Assembly: GCA_015075305.1 (NCBI GenBank) | Contig: JABTUS010000012.1 | Location: forward strand, 1-64,000 | Length of the DNA stretch: 64,000 nucleotides | Direction: 5' to 3' | Source of the DNA: Opitutaceae bacterium | Lineage (GTDB): Bacteria; Verrucomicrobiota; Verrucomicrobiia; Opitutales; Opitutaceae | Part shown: positions 52,645 through 61,059 of the stretch, piece after piece | How positions within the stretch are numbered: position 1 is the first letter of the stretch | Layout of the letters: each line of letters begins with the position of its first letter | Program-made: the position numbers and the translations under genes | The notes under the pieces: generated by a model | What the model saw: only the letters and a program-made list of their open reading frames with translations | What the model was told of the DNA's origin: nothing | Database searches by the model: none

Positions 52645-55053
52645 ATGGACTTCACAATCTACACGTTTGGCGACGTCGAGATTTTCAGGGCGGCCCTGAT
52701 GGGTCTGGCCATGATCTACAACCCGGCCAACGGGTTTTTCGTCTCGAATACTGGCGTCGGCCTTGGGGCTCTGGCGGGGCTAGGACTGTTGATCGGCCTG
52801 ACAGTGCTGCTCCTACAAGGGGTGACAAAGCAAAAGCTCGACATTGGCGAGTTCCTGATGCTGATCATCGTGTTTGTCGTGCTCTTCGTGCCTAAATTCA
52901 GCGTCAACATAGAAGACTACAACGGATCGGCGATCGCAAAAGTCGACGATGTGCCGCTGGGCGTCGCCCTGCCGGCCGGCTTGGTGAGCGGCCTGGCGCA
53001 TGAACTGAACAACAAGCTCGGCACGGCTTACTCAACGATAAACGGTTACCCGACCGGCCTTATGACGCCGCAGGCGCTGACCTCTCCGCTCAAACTGCTC
53101 CATTCCTTGCGAGACGCTGCACCTCAAGCAAGATTCTACGAGCCACGGCTCTACTCCAACCTGAGGAACCTGATCGCCTATTGCGCGGCGGGACGCGAGG
53201 GGGTACAGCAGGAATGGGAGCGGCTGCGCGTGGGCGACGATCCGGTTCTGAAATTGGTTACCTTCGCCGGCACGCAGCACGGGCTGACCATGTTCATTCC
53301 CGCCGGCGGCACCGAACCCTACCTTGATACATGCAGCAAGGCTGCAAACGACATCGCCAGCGGCATAGCCGCCTTCTCGTCGAACGGCTCACCCGCCTCG
53401 ACCATCAGCAACGTGCTGACGGCAGCGGCGGCCAGAAGCAATGCCGCCACTATTATTTTCGACGGCACCAGGCCGCGGGTGGAGCCGGTGACCGTTGATA
53501 AGCAGGAAGAGGCGCTCGCCATGCTGGCCCTGTCGGAGGCCGGTGATGCGGCGAATTTTCTGCGCTCGGCGATTTTCAATCCGGATATCAATGCCACACT
53601 GCATTGCGCCGGAAAGTCCGCCAACCCTGCCGACTGGAAGAACTGCATGCCTTTCCAGGAGGGCGTGCTCAGATATGCGGAGGATTCCGCCGCGGCTGGT
53701 TCATTCTTCCAGCGCCTGATGTATCACGGCATGAACCTGGTGTTTTTCCTCTGGATCTGCCTGGCGCCCGTGGTGAGCGTAGTGATGCTGATGATGGGCG
53801 TGCGCGGTCTCAGGCTTGCGGGCAGCTATCTTCTGTTCGGCGCGTGGGCCGTGTCCTGGTACGTGGGGGCAAGCATTATCAACTTCTATGTCCTGAAGCA
53901 GGTGCAGTACGAGGTTGCGATGCTGGGCGGGATCAAGAATCTCACCCCGGAGTCGATCAACAGCTTTATCGGCTACGGCGGCGTGCTTGGAACGAAGATC
54001 GCCATGGCAGGAGACATGCTGGCCTCGGTGCCGCTGCTCATGATGGCGGTCATGTCCGGTAGCGTCTACGGCCTGACGCAACTGGCTTCACGCATGGGCG
54101 GTCGGGATTACTACGATGAGGCCAGGAATGTGCCGGCGGCTGCAAGTTCGGCGCCGCTGTTTGAGAGGAGCGCGCGGCATGCCATGCCCTACGACGGGAT
54201 GACCGAAGATAGACTGTTGGGGACTGGCGGTAACTTCACATTTACCCTGGGCGCTAGCCTCGCGAACACGAATAGCATCCAGAGTCAAAAAATACTTTCA
54301 TCGACATTGATGAATGGGCTCACCAACGCGCTGTCACAGTCCGTGGAGCATGGGAAAGCGGGCGAGGAAATGAAAGCACTTGGGACGAAACTAGCTTCCC
54401 AGGGCTATGCCGGGCTATCGCTGGCTGAAAAAAACGGCAGGACTTATACGCTTGAGAAGAGCGGAAACTGGAAGATAGACCAATCGAATTACCATGATGA
54501 ATCCGGCGGCAGATCAACAACTGCAGGAGGCTCATTAGGCTACTCACTCGGAAAATTGGCTGCTGGGGCCAGGGCCGGGTATCAAGCAGATGACTCGCGA
54601 AGAGCAGGCGAAAAACGCACGGTTACCGAAACGGAGGCAAACAGCGGTAAAGGCGGAAAAGCGTACGCAGTCGAGACGGGTGATGAAACAGGGGTACGTT
54701 TCAGCCGCGACCTCACCAGCGATGACATGGTCAAGATCGGCAAGACATTCAAGGAAGCGGCGGGTCACCAGTACCAAAGAGCCTTCGGCGATAACCAACA
54801 AAGTGTCGAATCCTATGTCGATAGCGGGGGGGTAACTTATAGCAGCTCTACATCACAAGGCGGGACAATAAGCCTTACTCCAACGCAGATGGCCATGAGG
54901 ATCCGTGAGATGGGGTTGCAGAGGCGATTGAGAGTTACACGGACCAGCGCTTTGGCTGGTCAAGTGATGCAAGGCAGGCTTATGAACGAGCAGAAAGAAT
55001 GGCGCGAGCAGAGTATGCCGGCATCAGCGATAGCGCTGACAAGGAGAATTTAA
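52645..55053 (+). CDS. traG: TraG mating-pair stabilisation protein, frame broken near the C-terminus
   Basis: The open frame gives 802 residues: N-terminal domain with membrane segments (LGALAGLGLLIGLTVLL; FLMLIIVFVVLFVPKF; LVFFLWICLAPVVSVVMLMMG; LLFGAWAVSWYVG; further on one more), then a periplasmic C-terminal domain. After MRIREMG (about 54913) the frame reads GLQRRLRVTRTSALAGQ and stops at 55053, which looks like out-of-frame translation. The frame that continues with sensible protein starts at the same place and runs to 55472. Joined, the protein has about 940 residues, the size of F TraG (938). Confidence 0.85.
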   Translation: MDFTIYTFGDVEIFRAALMGLAMIYNPANGFFVSNTGVGLGALAGLGLLIGLTVLLLQGVTKQKLDIGEFLMLIIVFVVLFVPKFSVNIEDYNGSAIAKVDDVPLGVALPAGLVSGLAHELNNKLGTAYSTINGYPTGLMTPQALTSPLKLLHSLRDAAPQARFYEPRLYSNLRNLIAYCAAGREGVQQEWERLRVGDDPVLKLVTFAGTQHGLTMFIPAGGTEPYLDTCSKAANDIASGIAAFSSNGSPASTISNVLTAAAARSNAATIIFDGTRPRVEPVTVDKQEEALAMLALSEAGDAANFLRSAIFNPDINATLHCAGKSANPADWKNCMPFQEGVLRYAEDSAAAGSFFQRLMYHGMNLVFFLWICLAPVVSVVMLMMGVRGLRLAGSYLLFGAWAVSWYVGASIINFYVLKQVQYEVAMLGGIKNLTPESINSFIGYGGVLGTKIAMAGDMLASVPLLMMAVMSGSVYGLTQLASRMGGRDYYDEARNVPAAASSAPLFERSARHAMPYDGMTEDRLLGTGGNFTFTLGASLANTNSIQSQKILSSTLMNGLTNALSQSVEHGKAGEEMKALGTKLASQGYAGLSLAEKNGRTYTLEKSGNWKIDQSNYHDESGGRSTTAGGSLGYSLGKLAAGARAGYQADDSRRAGEKRTVTETEANSGKGGKAYAVETGDETGVRFSRDLTSDDMVKIGKTFKEAAGHQYQRAFGDNQQSVESYVDSGGVTYSSSTSQGGTISLTPTQMAMRIREMGLQRRLRVTRTSALAGQVMQGRLMNEQKEWREQSMPASAIALTRRI

Positions 55054-55472
55054 TCAAAGCCAATGCCTTGCGCGCTGCGGCCATGAATAGCAGCGACAAA
55101 CAGGCCAAGCAGTCATGGGAGAACTTCGCAGGGCAAGTGACTGGGGCAGATATATCAGGCATCGCGCCAGTTTCCTTGATGACTGGCGGGAGCAATCAAA
55201 TTAAAGCGCAAGGATGGGAAGGAAGCGCCAATAGAGGAGCGCTGGCGCAAAATCCAAATGAGAATGAAGCCGGGAAGAAAGGCAGCACGGTTGGCCAACG
55301 GGCCGCCAATGGGGCAGCGACAGTTGTACGAGATGCCGGGGAAGGGCGCGAAAAGCTAGAGGAAGATCAAAGTGAACGTTTGAAAGCGGCTCAACAATTG
55401 CAGCGCGCGCTGAATCGTGACCCCGGTGGGATGGATGTAAAGGCGCGCCCTGTGCGCCCTAAAGATAAGTAG
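54914..55472 (+). pseudogene. traG: C-terminal part of TraG in a shifted frame
   Basis: From about 54914 the other frame reads GVAEAIESYTDQRFGWSSDARQAYERAERMARAEYAG and continues for 180 residues with a charged helical and Gly/Ala-rich tail. It is a natural continuation of TraG after MRIREM. The shift point is a GGGG run at 54912-54915; one extra G would restore the full protein. Start codons inside (ATG 54999) could give a separate 157-residue product, but the reading before it argues for a split gene or a sequencing error. Confidence 0.65.
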
Positions 55473-55480
55473 TGGGGCAG

Positions 55481-55735
55481 TCACTCATCCTCGTGCGGGG
55501 TACAACCATAGGGGTTGCCTCTACAATCGAAAAATTCATCAATCATTGGCAATCCAGAAGCCGGATTTACTCCGAGATGTTCGTATCCGCCGTCCAGGTC
55601 CAAGTCTTGAAAAGAATCGGCAATATTCGGGTTTTTTCTTTTTTGCCAATTCTCGTAAAACATTATGGAGAATATAAATGAAAAGAAGGCAACCGCGAAA
55701 CCATTAAACTCCAGCCATGTCAGCACCAATTCCAT
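55481..55735 (-). CDS. Small membrane protein, paralogue of the next gene
   Basis: An 84-residue protein from ATG 55735, with AAGGAG upstream (the open frame extends further but has no such site). It has an N-terminal membrane segment (LEFNGFAVAFFSFIFSIMFY) and an acidic tail with DLDLDGG and CRGNPYGC. The tail resembles that of the gene at 55797 (DDLDLG...GKPYS), so the two are related. They are transcribed against traG at its 3' end. Function unknown. Confidence 0.55.
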   Translation of the reverse strand: MELVLTWLEFNGFAVAFFSFIFSIMFYENWQKRKNPNIADSFQDLDLDGGYEHLGVNPASGLPMIDEFFDCRGNPYGCTPHEDE

Positions 55736-55796
55736 AAAGACTCCTTCTATCATCAATCAAAATTAAAACATAATTCGGCTTCAGCTGGGGCAAGTG

Positions 55797-56018
55797 TTAT
55801 TGCTGACTGTATGGTTTACCCTTGTAATTATCTATCTCATCCCAAGGGTCACCGATTGATGGAGGTGTAAGCTCAATACCCAAATCCAAATCATCGGATT
55901 CGGTATTGAACCAGAAAACCCTCCTCCCGAACGAAACTACGAATGGGAGAGCAGCCACACCAACACATGCGGCAAGAAAGACCACAAGGCCTGGGTTTTT
56001 CGCAAAAATTTCGAACAT
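55797..56018 (-). CDS. Small membrane protein, paralogue of the previous gene
   Basis: A 73-residue protein from ATG 56018, preceded by AAAGAGGTAAGAGA. One membrane segment (LVVFLAACVGVAALPFVVSFG) is followed by an acidic tail with FWFNTESDDLDLG and DEIDNYKGKPYS. Small exported or membrane proteins near traG in F-like systems include entry-exclusion proteins, but nothing in the sequence proves this role. TnpB element copy 2 lies 87 bases upstream of its start. Confidence 0.55.
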   Translation of the reverse strand: MFEIFAKNPGLVVFLAACVGVAALPFVVSFGRRVFWFNTESDDLDLGIELTPPSIGDPWDEIDNYKGKPYSQQ

Positions 56019-56104
56019 TCTCTTACCTCTTTGGATTACTCGTTTCAAAATTAGCATACCGCGAGCAGCGGTGCAGAAATCTTTACATCCTGGTCTCGAT
56101 TCCA

Positions 56105-57612
56105 TTGACCTCCTCCCCTCCGTAAACGAAGGGGATTCCAACTGCGCTCAGGGATTGCATGCCGCACCCCCCTTGGCGCTGGCAGGTTGACGCTTCATCG
56201 GCCGGCTTGGCTGCACCGCATCCTCCACGTCCATTCGCGCGGCCGTCCGGCCGGCGAGCACGGCGAGTCCCGCCGCAAGAATGTTCTTCGCCGCGTTGAT
56301 GTCGGCGTCCTCCGCATGGCCGCAGGCCGTGCAGAGGTAGTGTTTTCCGTTCCGGCTGGCGGCATCGACATGCCCGCAGCAGGAACATTTCTGACTGGTG
56401 TAGGCCGGGCTGACCTTGATCACCTCGCCCCCGCGCCAGCCGAGCTTGTAGCGCAGCAGGGCTTCCAGGGCATGCCACCCTTGATCGAGGATTGCGCGGT
56501 TGAGCCCGGCCTTCTGCCGGACGTTCCGGCCTGGCGCCTCGGCGCATCCCTTGGCGCTGGCCGTCATGTTGCGGATGTTCAGGTCTTCGAGCACCACGAC
56601 TGCGGCGCGGTTCGCGATTTGCGTCGTCTCCTTGTGCAGCCAGTCCCGGCGCTGATTGGCGATGTGGCGATGGCAGCGCGCCACGCGCTGCTCGGCGCGC
56701 CGCTGCCGGTTCGACTTCCCCGGCCGCACGCCCTTCGGGAAGGGTGCCTTGGGGTCCAGGCCCATCGCCCGCTTCTGCGCCTCGATCTTGCGAGCGACAG
56801 CGCGTTGATAGCGCTTGAGACGGTAGGCCGACCGCTTGAGCGCATTGAGCGGGGCAACACGGTGGCCGTTCGAGAGTGCCAGCGTATCGGTGACGCCCCT
56901 GTCGGCGCCGATGACCTCGCCGGCGCAGGGTAAGGCTCCCGCCTGCCGCTCGACCTCCGAGGTGATCGAGACCACCCAGCGCCCGGCATCGAGCGATACC
57001 GTGATTTGCTTGGGCTGCCCCTCGGGCCGCCGGGAGTTTCGATAGCGCGCCCAGCCGATTTTCGGCAGGAAGACGCGGCCGTTGGCGGCATCGACGTGCT
57101 CCGGTTTCGGCTGGGGATAGCGGAAGGAATCCCCGATGCCGTAGCGCCGGAAGGACGGTTCGCCTGCGGCGTCCATCGGGCGCATCTCGCCGCGCTTGAC
57201 GGCGGACAGATCCTTGAAGCGCTTGGCCCAGGCACGGTCGAGATCCTTCAGGGCCTGCTGCAACACCTGGGAGTGGATTTCCTTGAGCCAGGGGTGTTCG
57301 AGCTTCCACCGCGGCAGCCGGTTGGCCAGATCGACATAGCGCGGGACCTTTTCGCCGCGCGACCGCGCATCGAACTGCAAAGCCAGCGCCTTGTTCCACA
57401 CCCAGCGACGCGCGCCGGCGAAGCGCCGGAACCGTGCTTCAAGTGGCTTGGCGCGGTGCATTGCGTAGCGGTAGGACTGCAAAACGAGCATCGATCCAAA
57501 TTACCAAATCAAGGGCAGAGCCGCTGGTTTATTTCGTCTTCCAAGGCCGCTTCCAGCGTCCGCGCCTTATATCCCCGCCCTGAAGGACGGGGTTTTACGG
57601 CGCATCTGATAA
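56105..57612 (-). mobile_element. IS200/IS605-type TnpB element without tnpA, copy 2 (inverted)
   Basis: 1508 bp, in opposite orientation to copy 1 and almost identical to it. Ends are TTATCAG (at 57612) and GGTCAA (at 56105). The right-end hairpin differs from copy 1 in loop and upper stem (CCCCTTCG-TTTA-CGGAGGGG) but still pairs over 8 bp. The flanking DNA beyond the right end, which would be the guide of the omega-RNA, is different from copy 1. Confidence 0.8.
56148..57491 (-). CDS. tnpB: TnpB RNA-guided nuclease, intact, copy 2
   Basis: A 447-residue TnpB with the same catalytic Asp, Glu, Asp and zinc ribbon as copy 1; one residue differs (Val in place of Ala near residue 48) and at least one silent change is visible. 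Both copies being intact and nearly identical indicates recent duplication or selection for the protein. Confidence 0.9.
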   Translation of the reverse strand: MLVLQSYRYAMHRAKPLEARFRRFAGARRWVWNKALALQFDARSRGEKVPRYVDLANRLPRWKLEHPWLKEIHSQVLQQALKDLDRAWAKRFKDLSAVKRGEMRPMDAAGEPSFRRYGIGDSFRYPQPKPEHVDAANGRVFLPKIGWARYRNSRRPEGQPKQITVSLDAGRWVVSITSEVERQAGALPCAGEVIGADRGVTDTLALSNGHRVAPLNALKRSAYRLKRYQRAVARKIEAQKRAMGLDPKAPFPKGVRPGKSNRQRRAEQRVARCHRHIANQRRDWLHKETTQIANRAAVVVLEDLNIRNMTASAKGCAEAPGRNVRQKAGLNRAILDQGWHALEALLRYKLGWRGGEVIKVSPAYTSQKCSCCGHVDAASRNGKHYLCTACGHAEDADINAAKNILAAGLAVLAGRTAARMDVEDAVQPSRPMKRQPASAKGGAACNP

Positions 57613-57748
57613 TCCAAACCGGGCAGCCCCACGGATAAATCCAGGGGGCAGCTTGAATTCCGTCATTTTAAGCCATGTTTTCCGCCACCAATTCAACGAA
57701 ATCCCGATGCATCCTTGCACTTACTTTTGATGCATAAGGGGGAAGGGT
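57613..57748 (+). promoter_or_regulatory. Upstream region of the third PilT-like gene
   Basis: Contains GTTTTCCGCC at 57677-57686, a shortened form of the GTTTTTCC box, and two GATGCAT copies (57706-57712 and 57729-57735), 23 bases apart. GGGGGAAGGG before the ATG serves as ribosome site. Confidence 0.35.
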
Positions 57749-58882
57749 ATGAGCCTGATTGAAAAAATCGTCGATCTCGTCGAAGACACCACCATGCCGG
57801 ACGGGCAAATCATTGACCTCCATGCCATCGAGGACGGTCCCCTCAAGATCAGGGTGCCCACCGGCTGGCGCGACACGGATCTCAAAAAGGTGCCAGCCGA
57901 GTGGCTGAACGACATGCTGCTTGTTATCGATAAGAACTGGTCGAACAACCTGGCTACGCGCGGCACCATCTCTTGCACCGTGGACATGAATTCCTGCCGG
58001 TTGCGCTGCACGGCATTCAGGGAGCGCAGCGGTAGAAAGCGTGGTCTTGTCATGCGCAAGGTTCCCTACAAACCCATTTCGCTCGAAAAGCTCGGCCTGC
58101 CAATCCAGATCATGAAGCTAATCGCCCAGATGCGCGGCCTGGTTCTGGTTACGGGCCAGACAGGTGCTGGCAAGACCACCTCTATCGCCTCGCTGTTGAC
58201 CCACATCAACGAGACCTATCGTAACCACATTATCACCATCGAAGATCCGATCGAATACGAAATATTCGACCAACAGTCGATCGTCACCCAGCGAGAGGTG
58301 CCCACGGACATCCCGAGCTTTGCCCACGGCATTCATGATGCAATGCGGCAAAGCCCTGATGTGATTTTCGTGTCCGAGATCCGCGATGCCGACACGGCTG
58401 AGACGGTGTTGCGCGCCTCCGAATCTGGGCACCTGGTGCTAGCCACCCTCCACGCGAGCTCCGCCATCGGCGCCATTCAGAAGCTGCTGAGCTTCTTCCC
58501 GTCGAACGAATGGGACGGGCGCCTATCCACGATCGCCAACAACCTGCTCATGGCGGTCTACCAGACCCTGATACCGACTGCCGACGGCATGCGCTTCGCC
58601 ATGGCGGCCGAGTACCTGTGCAACCACAACCAGCAGATCGCCAACAACCTTCTACATCGCGACCGCTGGCCGCAGGCGGTCGAGTACGCCAAGCGCAGCG
58701 AAGACCGCGTCTCGCGCTTGCTAAACGCTTCCATAATGGAACTTCTCCTATCCAAGACAATCGCCCCGTCAGCCGCAATCCAGGCAAGCAATAATCGAAT
58801 CGACTTGCGTGACAAGATGCAGGCGGCGCAGATCTCGCTGCTCGATCAGACTCGAGAGCGTGAAGTAGCGCTTTCGCGATAA
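57749..58882 (+). CDS. PilT-like ATPase, paralogue of the one at 32496
   Basis: A 377-residue PilT-family ATPase: Walker A GQTGAGKTTS near residue 138, Asp box ITIEDPIEY, Walker B DVIFVSEIRDADT near 208 (Ser in place of the usual Gly) and His box GHLVLATLHASSAIGAIQKL. The N-terminal LKIRVPTGWRDTDLKKV matches the ATPase at 32496 (LRLRKPTGWEDAKFGKI). It lies outside the pilus operon, beyond TnpB copy 2, with its own upstream region. Confidence 0.85.
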   Translation: MSLIEKIVDLVEDTTMPDGQIIDLHAIEDGPLKIRVPTGWRDTDLKKVPAEWLNDMLLVIDKNWSNNLATRGTISCTVDMNSCRLRCTAFRERSGRKRGLVMRKVPYKPISLEKLGLPIQIMKLIAQMRGLVLVTGQTGAGKTTSIASLLTHINETYRNHIITIEDPIEYEIFDQQSIVTQREVPTDIPSFAHGIHDAMRQSPDVIFVSEIRDADTAETVLRASESGHLVLATLHASSAIGAIQKLLSFFPSNEWDGRLSTIANNLLMAVYQTLIPTADGMRFAMAAEYLCNHNQQIANNLLHRDRWPQAVEYAKRSEDRVSRLLNASIMELLLSKTIAPSAAIQASNNRIDLRDKMQAAQISLLDQTREREVALSR

Positions 58883-58918
58883 GCGGACAACAACAAGCAG
58901 CAGAGAGGGGTGGGCAGC

Positions 58919-59497
58919 ATGGAAATCGCAGCATCCAGACTCGTTTACGACTCTGAGCGCGTATACAGAAGCGTTATCGAGCATTTTCTGACGGACCACC
59001 CGGAATGTGCTGACGATCTGGAGCAGCTGTTCTTCTCGTGGGGGAACATCGAGGAGACCGTCAAACGGGCATCCTTTCTTGTGTCCCTGCTTCCACGGTG
59101 TGAGGACGACAATCGACCATTGATCACCGCCGCATTGCATGACGGCATTATTGCGGGCAGCAGGTTGGCAGGCTACCAGGCCTACACTCCATTTCTAACG
59201 GCGTTCGTGAAGCGGCTCGGGAAAGGTTTGGCGGAGAGCTCTATTTACGGAATGTCGGCCGACGGCAGGCAAGAAAAGTGGGAATTGTGCTGTCCTTTTA
59301 TATGCCAATGGGCAGCCTCATACGATACGATCGTGGTTATCGAGAACGAGGGCGTCTCGCCGGCGGTCAAGCGGGCTACCGAATTGCTTCTGACGGCCCG
59401 ATTGCTGACGGCGCGCGACCTGGCGCTACAGATAGAGCAAGGCGAGAATATTTCGGCCTTGCCACACCAAGAGCCGAACGGCCGCTCTTGCTTATAG
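58919..59497 (+). CDS. Hypothetical protein after the PilT-like gene
   Basis: A 192-residue soluble, mostly helical protein (ATG 58919; GAGAGGGGTGGG upstream). No signal peptide, membrane segment or known motif recognised. It probably forms an operon with the ATPase gene 36 bases upstream. Its last 120 bases overlap the 3' end of the tandem FlhC gene on the other strand. Confidence 0.5.
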   Translation: MEIAASRLVYDSERVYRSVIEHFLTDHPECADDLEQLFFSWGNIEETVKRASFLVSLLPRCEDDNRPLITAALHDGIIAGSRLAGYQAYTPFLTAFVKRLGKGLAESSIYGMSADGRQEKWELCCPFICQWAASYDTIVVIENEGVSPAVKRATELLLTARLLTARDLALQIEQGENISALPHQEPNGRSCL

Positions 59498-60536
59498 CGC
59501 ATGCCGGACAGGCATGCACATCCGCCACATTTTCTTGGCTGCAGGCAAAGCGCGTACCGCATGTGCATTTCGCAAGTTTCAAGCGGGCACAATTGACCGA
59601 ACGAGCAATAAACCATACTCGATTAAAATCGAGCACAGCCTCGCTGCCCATGGAGTTGAGATATCTTTCATAAGCGTAGGTAATCCGCTCCACCGGGCTC
59701 ATGCCCTGGCATTTGTGCAGTTCGATCAGCACCGCCGTTACATGAAAGCGCATCATATTGGAGCACAGCAGGCTATCAATGCTTTGCGGAAGTTGCCCTT
59801 GAGGGGGAGGTTTGCCGTTGATTGCTCGCCAGGTTGAAAGAATCATCGGACGCGTGATGACCTCCGGGAGTAAATCACGGATAACCGGTGGACGGGCACC
59901 AAGACGGCAAAGATTTTCGAGCAACGTATAAGCATCACGAAACCCGCGGTCCGCGGGAACTTTATCTACAGTCACGGATTCGCGAGCAACCGACACATCC
60001 GCCGATGCGCCTCCAACCCGCGGCCGGCCGCAGGCACGGGATGATTTCAAAGCGCACGCCGGGCAGTTCGAAACATCCCTCACATCTTCTTTGTTATATG
60101 CGTATCGAGTTCCACATTGCCGACAGCAGTGCAAACCAATCTTACCAACCGAAGCCGCCCTGGAAATCATCCAGACTCGATTGAAATCGAACAGCTTCTC
60201 ATGCGCCATCATGGCGGCATAGATTTCATAAGCGCTGATCGCCCGCTTATATACCGCCATATCTCCTTGTTGCTCAATTTGGAGCAGCACAACAGTTGTG
60301 TGCAGCCGCTGCACCGCGGTACTCAGGCAAGTTAGAATGTCGCTAGGTATCAGGCCGCGCGGCGAGCAGTGCCCGTGGATTGTCTGCCAAGTCGAGTAGA
60401 TCAGCGGCCGCTTGATAATGGCCGGCACAATATCCCGGATGACGGGCGGGCGGGCCCCGAGTTTGCACAAATGAACGAGCAGACGATAGGCGCTGCCGAA
60501 ATCGGCGGGGGCGTCTCCATGGGGGCCACCGCACAT
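59376..60536 (-). CDS. Tandem FlhC-like transcriptional activator (two FlhC domains in one chain)
   Basis: A 386-residue protein made of two similar halves about 185 residues apart. Each half has AYRLLVHLCKLGARPPVIRD (residues 16-35) or AYTLLENLCRLGARPPVIRD (202-221), an STWQTIHG or STWRAING block, FDFNRVW or LDFNRVW, and a metal site: C138, C141, C158, C161 in half one and C324, C326, C343, C346 in half two. This is the FlhC layout (LITLGAR..., C-terminal zinc site). FlhC normally acts as two separate subunits in the FlhD4C2 complex; here two are fused. Encoded directly after a FlhD-like gene, last in the parM operon. The last 40 residues are low-complexity and the gene end overlaps a gene on the other strand. 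Confidence 0.75.
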   Translation of the reverse strand: MCGGPHGDAPADFGSAYRLLVHLCKLGARPPVIRDIVPAIIKRPLIYSTWQTIHGHCSPRGLIPSDILTCLSTAVQRLHTTVVLLQIEQQGDMAVYKRAISAYEIYAAMMAHEKLFDFNRVWMISRAASVGKIGLHCCRQCGTRYAYNKEDVRDVSNCPACALKSSRACGRPRVGGASADVSVARESVTVDKVPADRGFRDAYTLLENLCRLGARPPVIRDLLPEVITRPMILSTWRAINGKPPPQGQLPQSIDSLLCSNMMRFHVTAVLIELHKCQGMSPVERITYAYERYLNSMGSEAVLDFNRVWFIARSVNCARLKLAKCTCGTRFACSQENVADVHACPACAISKSGRSALGVARPKYSRLALSVAPGRAPSAIGPSEAIR

Positions 60537-60539
60537 AAC

Positions 60540-60821
60540 TTACCCCGCTCGCGACTCAACCAGCACCGCTCGCACGCCAGGTGACGCTGTTGCGCCAAGC
60601 AGCGCGAGCGTGGATCGGTCTATCCTGCCTCTAAACACGAGTGCATTGGTCTTCGCCAGTTCCTCGATCGTATCCAGCGACATGACCGCGATATCCGCGC
60701 AAGCCGCCTCATCCACTCCGAAAATCCTTGAAGCCGCAGCGACGCTTTGCCGTGCTTCGCGTTGCAGAACAAGCAGGAAGCGGTAATTCAACGCATGAAG
60801 TTCATTTGATTCGGCAATCAT
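60540..60821 (-). CDS. FlhD-like transcriptional activator subunit
   Basis: A 93-residue protein that lines up with FlhD along most of its length: ELHALNYRFLLVLQREARQ, then FGVDEAACADIAVMSLDTIEELAKTNALVFRGRID, against [51 protein letters not shown] in E. coli. Starts at ATG 60821, overlapping the upstream gene; the tandem FlhC gene follows after three bases. The two products should form a complex. Confidence 0.75.
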   Translation of the reverse strand: MIAESNELHALNYRFLLVLQREARQSVAAASRIFGVDEAACADIAVMSLDTIEELAKTNALVFRGRIDRSTLALLGATASPGVRAVLVESRAG

Positions 60822-61057
60822 TTAGGCTTTCCGAGGGAGAAATTTCGAGGGTCAAACTCCGGGCCATCCAATATCGATGGCGCCGCCGCAGGCACAGAGG
60901 CAGGTTTGAATTGGGGTAGGGTTGTGCCGCGTTCGGCGATCAAGCCCTGGCGCAGCAACCCACGCAAGCGACGGGCGCGATCGCGGTAGGCGAGCGGAGC
61001 CAGTAATTCGTATAACTCCGGGTCTTCTATCTGAGAGAGGGTCAAGGTCAGCCGCAT
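60818..61057 (-). CDS. Small ParR/StbB-like partner of ParM
   Basis: A 79-residue protein: LTLSQIEDPELYELLAPLAYRDRARRLRGLLRQGLIAERG, a basic helical segment compatible with a ribbon-helix-helix DNA-binding protein, and a disordered tail. It directly follows the parM-like gene, as parR or stbB does in plasmid partition operons. The sequence alone does not prove DNA binding. Confidence 0.55.
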   Translation of the reverse strand: MRLTLTLSQIEDPELYELLAPLAYRDRARRLRGLLRQGLIAERGTTLPQFKPASVPAAAPSILDGPEFDPRNFSLGKPK

Positions 61058-61059
61058 AA

